Source: Streptomyces xanthochromogenes
GTDB lineage: Bacteria > Actinomycetota > Actinomycetes > Streptomycetales > Streptomycetaceae
Direction of reading: 5' to 3'
Assembly (NCBI RefSeq): GCF_014650455.1
Contig: NZ_BMUZ01000013.1
Coordinates: forward strand, 186,001-250,000
Length of the DNA stretch: 64,000 nt
Positions 49,335 to 58,853 of the stretch are shown piece after piece; positions within the stretch are counted from its first letter, which is position 1; each line of letters begins with the position of its first letter. The translations under genes and the position numbers were made by a program. The notes beneath the pieces are model-generated. The model had not been told where the DNA came from. It searched no databases and saw nothing but the letters and a program-made list of their open reading frames with translations.

Positions 49335-50270
49335 CTACGACTCCTGGTGGGAGAGGGCACGTACGGTGCGGGAGGGGCTGGGTCGGCCCAGTTGGCCGGC
49401 CATCCACACGCTGGTGGCGGTGAGCAGGCCGAGATCGACCCCGGTGTCGATACCGAGGCCCTGGAGCATCCACACGAGGTCTTCGGTGGCGAGGTTTCCG
49501 GTCGCGGACTTGGCGTACGGGCAGCCGCCGAGGCCGCCGGCCGACGCGTCCACGGTGCTCACTCCGTGCTGGAGGGCGGCGAGGGTGTTGGACAGCGCCT
49601 GGCCGTAGGTGTCGTGGAAGTGCACGCCGATGGAACTGGTCGGCACGCCCTCCTCGTTGAGCTCGGCGAGCAGGGTCTGGACGTGGGCCGGGGTGGCGAC
49701 CCCGATGGTGTCGCCGAGGCTCAGCTCGTCGCAGCCCATGTCGACGAGGGCCTTGGCGACGCGGACCACCTGGTGCACGGGCACCGCGCCTTCCCACGGG
49801 TCGCCGAAGCACATCGACAGATAGCCCCGGACGTGCGCCTTCCGCTCCTTCGCGCGCGTCACCACCGGCTCGAACATCGCGAGCGACTCGTCGACCGTCC
49901 GGTTCAGGTTGGCCTTGGCGAAGGACTCGGTGGCGCTGGCGAACACCGCGATCCGACGGGCGCCGAGCGCGAGCGCCCGGTCCAGGCCCCGCTCGTTCGG
50001 CACCAGGACGGGCAGCGCCACGCCGTCGAGATCGCCGAGGAGCGGGAACAGGGCTTCGGCGTCGGCGAGTTGGGGCACCCACTTGGGGTGCACGAAGCTC
50101 GTCGCCTCGATGGTGCTCAGGCCCGCGGCGGCCAAGCGGTGCACGAACTCGGCCTTGACCTCGGTCGGCACGACCGACTTCTCGTTCTGCAGCCCGTCGC
50201 GCGCCCCCACCTCGTGGATGCGCACGCGGGCCGGGAGGTCCTGCGCCGGTACGACCATGGGGAGCGTCAT
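49335..50270 (-). CDS. Hydroxymethylglutaryl-CoA lyase
   Basis: The 311-aa TIM-barrel lyase splits HMG-CoA to acetoacetate and acetyl-CoA, the end of leucine degradation. It shows EVGARDGLQNE, ATSFVHPKWVPQLAD and the active-site cysteine loop GLGGCPYAKSATGN. Start ATG 50270 overlaps the carboxylase alpha gene stop by 4 nt (ATGA). The acyl-CoA dehydrogenase start follows 2 nt after its stop. Confidence 0.94.
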   Translation of the reverse strand: MTLPMVVPAQDLPARVRIHEVGARDGLQNEKSVVPTEVKAEFVHRLAAAGLSTIEATSFVHPKWVPQLADAEALFPLLGDLDGVALPVLVPNERGLDRALALGARRIAVFASATESFAKANLNRTVDESLAMFEPVVTRAKERKAHVRGYLSMCFGDPWEGAVPVHQVVRVAKALVDMGCDELSLGDTIGVATPAHVQTLLAELNEEGVPTSSIGVHFHDTYGQALSNTLAALQHGVSTVDASAGGLGGCPYAKSATGNLATEDLVWMLQGLGIDTGVDLGLLTATSVWMAGQLGRPSPSRTVRALSHQES

Positions 50271-52225
50271 GAGGTCTCCTCGGGTGCGGCGGAGCCGGCC
50301 TCGGCGGCCGGGGTGACGACGGCCAGGACCTGGTCCATGGCCACGGTCGAGCCGGGCGTGACGTCGAGCTCGGTGACCGTGCCCGCGTGCGGCGCGGAGA
50401 TCACGTGCTCCATCTTCATCGCCTCGACCACCAACAGGCTCTGCCCGGCGTCGACCTGGTCGCCGACCGCCACCTTGACCACGGTGACCGTGCCCGGCAT
50501 GGGCGCGGCAAGCGTGTCGGCCCCGCCGTGGGTCCGGCCGGACAGGGCGGCCTCGACGGCGTCGTGGTCCAGCACGTTCCAGCTGTCGCCGTCGCGGCCG
50601 AGCCAGCTTCCGGCCCGGTGGAAGGTGTGGGTGATGCCGTCCAGCTCGACGGTGACGCGGTCGGCCGTGACCGTGGCCGCCGCCGGTGCCGGGTGGGCAA
50701 CGGGTTCGAGCCCCGCGATGCGCAGCGGGAAGGCGAGCGGGGCCGGCTCGCGGCCGATGCGCCAGCCGCTCGGCACCGAGAACGGATCGGTCCAGCCCTC
50801 GGGGACGGGCCGCAACGCGTCCAGCCGGACCGCCGCCGCGGCCGCGTACACCGCGTCGGGCACGCCGTCGGGGACCAGGGAATCGGCCTCGCGCTCGACC
50901 AGGCCGGTGTCCAACTCGCCGGCCACGACGGCCGGATGGGCCAGCAGGCGGCGCAGGAACCCGGCGTTGGTGGGCACGCCGAGCGTGACGGTGTCCGCGA
51001 GTGCGGCCCGCAGCTTGCGCAGCGCGGTCGCCCGGTCGGGCCCGTACGCGATGACCTTGGACAGCATCGGGTCGTAGAGGCTGCCGACCTCGGTGCCCTC
51101 GCTCAGACCCGAGTCCGTGCGCACTCCGTCGCCCTGCGGCTCGCGCAGCGCCAGGACCGTACCGCCGGACGGCAGGAAGCCGCGCGAGGGGTCCTCGGCG
51201 CAGAGACGGGCCTCGATGGCGTGGCCGGTGAGGGTGATGTCCCGCTGCTGGTAGGGGAGTTGCTCGCCCGCCGCGACGCGCAGCTGCCACTCCACCAGGT
51301 CGACGCCGGTGATGAGCTCGGTCACCGGGTGCTCGACCTGGAGGCGGGTGTTCATCTCCATGAAGTAGTACGAGGACGGGTCGCTGCCCGGCACGATGAA
51401 CTCGACCGTGCCCGCGCCCGAGTAGCCGCAGGAGCGGGCCGCCTGGACGGCCGCCTCGCCCATCGCGGCGCGCGTCCGCTCGTCGAGCAGGACGCTGGGC
51501 GCCTCCTCGATGATCTTCTGGTGGCGGCGCTGGAGCGAGCACTCGCGCTCGCCGAGGTGGATCACGTTTCCGTGGCCGTCGGCGAGCACCTGGATCTCGA
51601 TGTGGCGCGGCCGGTCGACCCAGCGCTCCACGAGCAGCGTGTCGTCGCCGAAGGAGGAGCGCGCCTCGCGCCGGGCGGCGGCGATCTCGTCGCCGAGCAG
51701 TTCCTCCTCGCGCACCAGGCGCATGCCCTTGCCGCCACCGCCCGCGCTCGGCTTGAGGAGCACCGGCATCCCGATCTCCCGTGCGGCGGACGCCAGTTGA
51801 TCGTCCGTCAGGCCGCTGCCGGACGAGCCCGGCACGACCGGGACCCCGGCCGCGCGCACGGTCTCCTTGGCGCGGATCTTGTCTCCCATCAGGGAGATCG
51901 CCTCGGCGCTCGGCCCGATGAAGACCAGCCCCGCCTCGGCGCAGGCCGCCGCGAACCCCGCGTTCTCGGCGAGGAAGCCGTAGCCGGGGTGGACGGCCTG
52001 GGCGCCGGTGCGCAGCGCCGCGTCGATGAGCAGCTCGGGGCGCAGATAGCTGGCGGAGGCCGCGGCGGGGCCGATGCGTACCGCGGTGTCCGCCTCGCGG
52101 ACGTGGCGCGCCTGGGCGTCCGCGTCGGAGAAGACGGCGACCGAGCGGATGCCGAGCCGGCGCAGCGTGCGGATGACGCGGACCGCGATCTCGCCCCGGT
52201 TGGCGACGAGCACTGTCGTGAACAT
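50267..52225 (-). CDS. Biotin-dependent acyl-CoA carboxylase alpha subunit (methylcrotonyl type)
   Basis: The 652-aa protein joins a biotin carboxylase (about 1-450: VLVANRGEIAVRVIRT, the ATP-grasp GGGGKGMRLV, EMNTRLQVEHPVTE) to a C-terminal biotin carrier domain (about 570-640) with EAMKM and biotin-Lys604. It carboxylates biotin with ATP and bicarbonate for the beta subunit. Start ATG 52225 has GAGGG 6 nt upstream. It is separated from the beta gene by 62 nt and overlaps HMG-CoA lyase. The operon context points to 3-methylcrotonyl-CoA rather than propionyl-CoA. Confidence 0.93.
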   Translation of the reverse strand: MFTTVLVANRGEIAVRVIRTLRRLGIRSVAVFSDADAQARHVREADTAVRIGPAAASASYLRPELLIDAALRTGAQAVHPGYGFLAENAGFAAACAEAGLVFIGPSAEAISLMGDKIRAKETVRAAGVPVVPGSSGSGLTDDQLASAAREIGMPVLLKPSAGGGGKGMRLVREEELLGDEIAAARREARSSFGDDTLLVERWVDRPRHIEIQVLADGHGNVIHLGERECSLQRRHQKIIEEAPSVLLDERTRAAMGEAAVQAARSCGYSGAGTVEFIVPGSDPSSYYFMEMNTRLQVEHPVTELITGVDLVEWQLRVAAGEQLPYQQRDITLTGHAIEARLCAEDPSRGFLPSGGTVLALREPQGDGVRTDSGLSEGTEVGSLYDPMLSKVIAYGPDRATALRKLRAALADTVTLGVPTNAGFLRRLLAHPAVVAGELDTGLVEREADSLVPDGVPDAVYAAAAAVRLDALRPVPEGWTDPFSVPSGWRIGREPAPLAFPLRIAGLEPVAHPAPAAATVTADRVTVELDGITHTFHRAGSWLGRDGDSWNVLDHDAVEAALSGRTHGGADTLAAPMPGTVTVVKVAVGDQVDAGQSLLVVEAMKMEHVISAPHAGTVTELDVTPGSTVAMDQVLAVVTPAAEAGSAAPEETS

Positions 52226-52287
52226 GGGAGCCCTCAACGTAGAAGTCGACGTGGGTGCCGTCTCAGGTGTCCGATCCATCGAGGCCG

Positions 52288-53895
<1,608 letters not shown>

Positions 53896-53937
53896 CGTGT
53901 CGAGCCCCCTTGCCCGTACGCGGCGAAGTCAACGGAA

Positions 53938-53983
53938 GTTAGTGACCGTTAACTCATTGCCTTCAGGTTAACGAGCGCTAACC
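53938..53983. promoter_or_regulatory. Two TetR operator copies and overlapping promoter
   Basis: Site 1, GTTAGTGACCGTTAAC (53938-53953), and site 2, GGTTAACGAGCGCTAACC (53966-53983), share 12 of 16 core bases and lie 28 bp apart. Site 2 is a strong dyad. For the TetR gene a -35-like TTAACG (53968-53973) lies inside site 2 and a -10-like TAGAAT (53992-53997) follows 18 nt later. The start codon at 54006 is 9 nt past the -10, so the mRNA is probably leaderless. Site 1 faces the carboxylase operon. Confidence 0.72.
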
Positions 53984-54005
53984 CCATTGTCTAGAATGAA
54001 TTCCC

Positions 54006-54602
54006 ATGAGCACCCGTACCGACGCCCCCACCCGCCGCGAGCAGATCCTGCGCGAGGCCGCCCGGCTCTTCGCCGAGCGCGGCTTCCACGGCGTCGGCGT
54101 CGACGAGATAGGCGCCGCGGTCGGCATCAGCGGCCCCGGCCTGTACCGGCACTTCGCGGGCAAGGACGCGATGCTGGCCGAGCTGCTGGTCGGCATCAGC
54201 GGGCGGCTGTACGACGGCGGCCGCAAGCGGGTCGCCGAGGCGGCGGGCGACCCCGAGCGGCTGCTCGGCTCGCTCATCGACGGGCACATCGACTTCGCCC
54301 TGGACGACCGGTCGCTGATCACCCTGCACGACCGCGAACTCGACCGGCTCCGCGACAGCGACCGCAAGCTGGTGCGCCAGCTCCAGCGGCAGTACGTCGA
54401 GCTGTGGGTCGGGGCCGTACGGGAGCTGTACCCGCCGGTGCCGGAGGCCGAGGTGCGCGGGGCGGTGCACGCCGTGTTCGGGCTGCTCAACTCGACCCCG
54501 CACCTCGGCTCGCACGGCTCGGGCCTGCCCGGCCGCACCGCCACCGAGACGCTGCTCCGCCGCCTGGCGCACGGGGCCTTCGCCTCGCTCGACGGGCACT
54601 GA
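54006..54602 (+). CDS. TetR-family regulator of the acyl-CoA operon
   Basis: The 198-aa repressor has a TetR HTH (about 10-56, TRREQILREAARLFAERGFH, VDEIGAAVGISGPGLYRHFA) and a ligand-binding domain of the type seen with acyl-CoA dehydrogenase/carboxylase operons. The probable ligand is an acyl-CoA. ATG 54006 lies at the predicted transcription start. It is divergent from the carboxylase operon with two operator copies between, so it most likely represses both. Confidence 0.92.
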   Translation: MSTRTDAPTRREQILREAARLFAERGFHGVGVDEIGAAVGISGPGLYRHFAGKDAMLAELLVGISGRLYDGGRKRVAEAAGDPERLLGSLIDGHIDFALDDRSLITLHDRELDRLRDSDRKLVRQLQRQYVELWVGAVRELYPPVPEAEVRGAVHAVFGLLNSTPHLGSHGSGLPGRTATETLLRRLAHGAFASLDGH

Positions 54603-54732
54603 GCGGGTGCGGCGGGGATGGGCGCTGCGGGCCGCCGTGCCGGCCTTCGTGCGTTCCGCCGCACGCTCGGTACGGGTCCGCTGCTCGGGACGGGCCGGTC
54701 GTGCGCGGCGCGCTCGGGGCAGAATGGGCGGC

Positions 54733-55503
54733 ATGCCGATACCCAGCCGTGCCGCCCTTGTCGACCACCTCGTCCGCACCCGTATCGCCGGTGACGTCGC
54801 CACGCCACGCGACAACAACCTCTCCCACTACCGCAAGCTCGCCAATGGCGACCGCCACTACTGGCTGGGCCTTGAGCTGGGGGACCGCTGGACGGACGAG
54901 CAGGACGTACTCGCCGTGATGGCCGAGCGCTGCGGCGTGGTGGACGACCCCGGGCACCGCACCGGCCAGGACACCATCGACCCCGAGCTCACCGTGGACG
55001 GCCTGGACCGGATGGCGGCGCGGCTGCGCAAGGCAGCGGCGGGACGGGAGCGGGTGCTGTTCGCCACCGGGCACCCCGGTGCGCTCATCGACGTGCACAG
55101 CCGGACCGCGGCGGGGCTGCGGGCGGCGGGCTGCGAGATCGTACGCATCCCCGGCGGGCTCACCGCGGACGAGGGGTACGTCGTGCAGTTCGCGGACGTG
55201 GCCGTCTTCGAGCGGGGCGCGTCGCTGTGGCACACCCATTCGCCGGAGCCCATGCGGGCGATTCTGGACGCGCTGGACACCCCGCCGGACCTCGTGGTCG
55301 CGGACCACGGGTGGGCGGGGTGCGCGGGGCAGCGGGGCGTGGACTCCATGGGGTACGCGGACTGCAACGACCCCGCGCTGTTCCTGGCGGAGGCGGAGGG
55401 GTTGCTCCAGGTGACGGTCCCGCTGGACGACCACGTCGTGGACCCCCGCTTCTACGAGCCCATGACGGCGTACCTCCTCGCGGCGGCCGGCCTGGAGGCC
55501 TGA
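54733..55503 (+). CDS. Phosphatase-like conserved protein, function unproven
   Basis: The 256-aa soluble protein begins MPIPSRAALVDHLVRTRIAG and contains NNLSHYRKLANGDRHYWLGL, HRTGQDTIDPELTVDGLDRM, VLFATGHPGALIDVHSRTAA and VVADHGWAGCAGQRGVDSMG. Relatives in Streptomyces are usually annotated as phosphatases, but no standard phosphatase motif is evident. The GHPG and HxxD stretches could bind metal or phosphate. Start ATG 54733; an upstream extension has low-complexity Arg-rich sequence and is not used. It lies 130 nt past the TetR gene. Confidence 0.7.
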   Translation: MPIPSRAALVDHLVRTRIAGDVATPRDNNLSHYRKLANGDRHYWLGLELGDRWTDEQDVLAVMAERCGVVDDPGHRTGQDTIDPELTVDGLDRMAARLRKAAAGRERVLFATGHPGALIDVHSRTAAGLRAAGCEIVRIPGGLTADEGYVVQFADVAVFERGASLWHTHSPEPMRAILDALDTPPDLVVADHGWAGCAGQRGVDSMGYADCNDPALFLAEAEGLLQVTVPLDDHVVDPRFYEPMTAYLLAAAGLEA

Positions 55504-55755
55504 CCCCCCTGGGGGGTTTGCCCACCCGCCCGCCCGTTGCCCGGGGTTGGTTGGTTCCGGGTCCCTGGGGCTCCGCCCCAGACCCCGTTCGCGCCTGAAC
55601 GGCGCTCGTCCTCAAACGCCGGACGGGCTGAAATGCCCCGGTGCGGGCCGGCACAGCCACGCACGGTGGACGGACGAGGAGGGGGTTGGGGGCGCGGGGA
55701 ACCGCGCGAGCGGCCCCGCGCGTGGCGGGGGAGCGATGGGCTCGGGCCCGCCGCT
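55504..55755. repeat. Intergenic composite repeat, locus 3
   Basis: No gene is supported. It holds CTGGGGCTCCGCCCCAG (55565-55581), the conserved 38-nt block (55593-55630), a CAGCCACGCACGG stretch and one reversed copy of the GCGCGGTTCCCCGCGCC-type element near 55691-55709. Module order equals locus 1. The palindrome may end transcription of the flanking convergent genes. Confidence 0.82.
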
Positions 55756-56685
55756 CTAGGCGGAGGGGGTCGGGTCCAGGTAGACGCGGCGGACCGCCGG
55801 GAAGCGGGCGCGCAGGCGGGCCTCCGCCTCGTCGCAGGCCCGCTCGACCTCCGCCGCCGTCGACACGTCCCGGAAGTCGATCTTCGCGGCGATCAGGATC
55901 TCCTCCGGGCCCTGGATGAGCGTGGTCAGCTCCAGGACCGCCTCCACGTGCGGCACCCCGAGCAACACCTCCCGCACCCGCGCCCGCATCTCCCGCGGCA
56001 GCGGACGGCCGATCAGCAGGCGCGCGTTGGAGCGGCCCAGCTCCCACGCCACGTACACCAGGAGCACGCCGATCAGCACGGACGCCGTACCGTCCCAGAC
56101 GCCGGAGCCCGTGATCTGGCCGCCGAGCAGGCCGCCCGCCGCGAGCAGCAGGCCGACCAGGGCGGCGGAGTCCTCCATCACCACCGCCTCCACCGCGGTG
56201 TCCGGCGTCAGCCGGAAGTAGCGGCCCACCGGCGCCCCGAGCCGCGCCGCCTCCGCCTTCACCTGGCGGATGCCGGTCCGCAGCGAATAGCCCTCCAGGA
56301 GGAAGGCGACCGCGAGGACGAGGTAGGAGACGAGCGGGTCGCCCAGCTCCTCGCCCGCCACCAGCGTGTGGATGCCGTCGTAGACCGAGAACACCGCGCC
56401 GCCGACGAAGGTGGCGACCGCCGCGAACATCGCCCAGATGTAGCGCTCGGGCCCGTACCCGAGCGGGTGCTCCTCGTCGGCCGGCTTGTCGCTGCGCTTG
56501 AGCGCGGTCAGCAGGAGCAGCTCGGTGACCGTGTCGGCGAGTGAGTGCGCGGCCTCCGACAGCATCGCGCTCGACCCGCTGATCACCCCGGCCACGGCCT
56601 TCGCGAGCGCGATCCCGAGGTTGGCGACCGCCGCCACGACGACCGTGACCGTACTCTCGCCGCCGCCCTCGTCCGATGCGCTCAT
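55756..56685 (-). CDS. Cation diffusion facilitator (CDF) transporter
   Basis: The 309-aa protein has six membrane helices and a cytosolic C-terminal ferredoxin-like domain (about 225-305). The metal-binding helix motif reads SEAAHSLADT, and the fifth-helix partner site is MEDSAALVG. CDF proteins export Zn2+, Co2+ or related ions with proton exchange. Start ATG 56685. The metal is not predictable from sequence alone; the first His-Asp pair is compatible with zinc. Confidence 0.87.
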   Translation of the reverse strand: MSASDEGGGESTVTVVVAAVANLGIALAKAVAGVISGSSAMLSEAAHSLADTVTELLLLTALKRSDKPADEEHPLGYGPERYIWAMFAAVATFVGGAVFSVYDGIHTLVAGEELGDPLVSYLVLAVAFLLEGYSLRTGIRQVKAEAARLGAPVGRYFRLTPDTAVEAVVMEDSAALVGLLLAAGGLLGGQITGSGVWDGTASVLIGVLLVYVAWELGRSNARLLIGRPLPREMRARVREVLLGVPHVEAVLELTTLIQGPEEILIAAKIDFRDVSTAAEVERACDEAEARLRARFPAVRRVYLDPTPSA

Positions 56686-56722
56686 ACCCGGACGGTATGT
56701 CCGATCCCCGTGCCCGGCGATG

Positions 56723-57595
56723 TCAGCGCGGGATGCGGACGACGCCCTCCTGGATCACGGTGATCGCGAGCCGCCCGTCCTGCGTGTAGATCCGCGCCTG
56801 CCCGAGCCCGCGTCCGCCGGATGCCGAGGGCGACTCCTGGTCGTAGAGCAGCCATTCGTCGGCCCGGAAGGGCCGGTGGAACCACATCGCATGGTCGAGC
56901 GAGGCGCCCACCACGTCCCCGACCGCCCAGCCGCCCCGCCCGTGGGCGAGCAGCACCGAGTCGAGCAGCGTCATGTCGGAGACGTACGTCGCCAGGCACA
57001 CGTGCAGCAGCGGGTCGTCGGCGAGCTTGCCGTTGGTGCGGAACCACACCTGCGAGCGCGGCTCGCGCGGGGTGCCGACGCTGCCCCACGGCGGCGCGTC
57101 CACGTACCGCAGATCGACGGCCGCGCGGGCCTCGATCAGCCGGTCCACCACGCCCGCGTCGCGGAAGGCGTCCGCGTACCGAGGCAGCATCTCGGCGGCC
57201 GTCGGCAGCGACTCCGGGTCCGGCGCGGGCGGCATCCCGGCCTGGTGCTCCATGCCCTCCTCGTACGTCTGGAACGACGCGGAGAGATGGAAGATCGGCT
57301 GCCCGTGCTGGATGGCGACGACGCGGCGGGTGGTGAAGGAGGCGCCGTCGCGGATGCGGTCGACGGTGTAGACGATCGGTGCGCCCGGGTCGCCGGCCCG
57401 CAGGAAGTAGGCGTGCAGCGAGTGCGCCATCCGGTCGGCGGGCACGGTGCGGCCGGCCGCGACCAGCGCCTGAGCGGCCACTTGGCCGCCGAAGACGCGG
57501 GGCACGACCGCCGAGCGGGACCGGCCGCGGAAGATGTCCTCCTCGATCCGCTCCAGGTCGAGCAGATCGAGGAGGTTCTCAAGTGCCTGATGCAT
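56723..57595 (-). CDS. tesB: Acyl-CoA thioesterase II
   Basis: The 290-aa double-hotdog thioesterase hydrolyses acyl-CoA to free acid and CoA. It has VFGGQVAAQALVAAGRTVP, HSLHAYFLRAGDPGAPIVY and the C-terminal SLDHAMWFHRPFRADEWLLY with the conserved Asp. The start is ATG 57595. It lies between an acyl-CoA dehydrogenase and the CDF gene on the same strand; 33 nt separate it from the dehydrogenase, so these two may be co-transcribed. Confidence 0.92.
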   Translation of the reverse strand: MHQALENLLDLLDLERIEEDIFRGRSRSAVVPRVFGGQVAAQALVAAGRTVPADRMAHSLHAYFLRAGDPGAPIVYTVDRIRDGASFTTRRVVAIQHGQPIFHLSASFQTYEEGMEHQAGMPPAPDPESLPTAAEMLPRYADAFRDAGVVDRLIEARAAVDLRYVDAPPWGSVGTPREPRSQVWFRTNGKLADDPLLHVCLATYVSDMTLLDSVLLAHGRGGWAVGDVVGASLDHAMWFHRPFRADEWLLYDQESPSASGGRGLGQARIYTQDGRLAITVIQEGVVRIPR

Positions 57596-57628
57596 GAAGG
57601 TAGTTGTACAGGTCGGTGTGGCCGGCCC

Positions 57629-58786
57629 CTACAGCCCCATGTTCTTGGCGATGATCGACTTCATGATCTCGCTGGTGCCGCCGTAGATCCGGTTCACCCG
57701 GTTGTCGGCGTACAGGCGGGCGATCGGGTACTCGTTCATGAAGCCGTAGCCGCCGTGCAGCTGGAGGCAGCGGTCGATGACGCGGTGCGCGACCTCGGTG
57801 CAGAACAGCTTCGCGGACGCGGCCTCGGCCGGCGTCAGCTCGCCCGCGTCCAGCGCCTCAAGGGCGCGGTCGGCGACCGCCTCGGCGGCGTCCACCTCGG
57901 CCTGGCAGGCGGCCAGTTCGAACTTGGTGTTCTGGAACGAGGCGACCGTCTTGCCGAAGACCGTACGGTCCTGGACGTACTCCTTGGCGAACCGGACGGC
58001 CGCCTTGGCCTGGGCGTACGCGCCGAACGCGATGCCCCAGCGCTCGGAGGCGAGGTTGTGGCCCAGGTAGTAGAAGCCCTTGTTCTCCTCGCCGAGCAGG
58101 TCCTCGGCGGGCACCTTGACGTCGACGAACGCGAGCTCGGCGGTGTCGGAGGTCTTCAGGCCGAGCTTGTCGAGCTTGCGGCCGACCGAGTAGCCCTCGG
58201 ACTTGGTGTCCACCGCGAACAGCGAGATGCCGTGGCGGCGGTCCTCGGCGGAGGGGGCGTCGGTGCGGGCGCAGACGATCACGCGGTCGGCGTGCACACC
58301 GCCGGTGATGAAGGTCTTGGCGCCGTTGAGGACGTAGTGCGAGCCGTCCTCGGAGAGCTTGGCGGTGGTCTTCATGCCCGCGAGGTCGGAGCCGGTGCCC
58401 GGCTCGGTCATCGCGAGCGCCCACATCTCCTCGCCGGAGACGAACTTCGGCAGGAAGCGCTTCTTCTGCTCGTCGGTGGCGAGCATCTTGATGTACGGGA
58501 GGCCGAGCAGCACGTGCACGCCCGAGCCGCCGAACTGGACGCCCGCGCGGGCCGTCTCCTCGTACATCACGGCCTCGAACTTGTACGAGTCGATGCCGGC
58601 GCCGCCGAACTCCTCGTCCACGCGGATGCCGAAGATGCCGAGCTCGGCGAGCTTGTAGTAGAACTCGCGCGGCACGATGCCCTGCGCGAACCACTCGTCG
58701 TAGACCGGGACGACCTCGGCCTCGATGAAGGCGCGCAGGGTCTCCCGGAACGCCTCGTGGTCTTCGTCGAATACCGTACGGCGCAC
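57629..58786 (-). CDS. Acyl-CoA dehydrogenase
   Basis: The 385-aa FAD enzyme has LAMTEPGTGSDLAGMKTTAK, the LHGGYGFMNEYPIARLYADN stretch and IYGGTSEIMKSIIAKNMGL at the end, of full length. It begins VRRTVFDEDHEAFRETLRAF at GTG 58786 with GGAGG six nt upstream. It is a paralogue of the leucine-operon dehydrogenase but belongs to a different subfamily; the substrate is unknown. The thioesterase gene follows 33 nt downstream. Confidence 0.92.
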   Translation of the reverse strand: MRRTVFDEDHEAFRETLRAFIEAEVVPVYDEWFAQGIVPREFYYKLAELGIFGIRVDEEFGGAGIDSYKFEAVMYEETARAGVQFGGSGVHVLLGLPYIKMLATDEQKKRFLPKFVSGEEMWALAMTEPGTGSDLAGMKTTAKLSEDGSHYVLNGAKTFITGGVHADRVIVCARTDAPSAEDRRHGISLFAVDTKSEGYSVGRKLDKLGLKTSDTAELAFVDVKVPAEDLLGEENKGFYYLGHNLASERWGIAFGAYAQAKAAVRFAKEYVQDRTVFGKTVASFQNTKFELAACQAEVDAAEAVADRALEALDAGELTPAEAASAKLFCTEVAHRVIDRCLQLHGGYGFMNEYPIARLYADNRVNRIYGGTSEIMKSIIAKNMGL

Positions 58787-58853
58787 GGTCGCCCTCCTCG
58801 GCTCACATTCGTCTAAGCGCTTGCTCAGGTTGAATAACGAAGTTACCCGGCAG

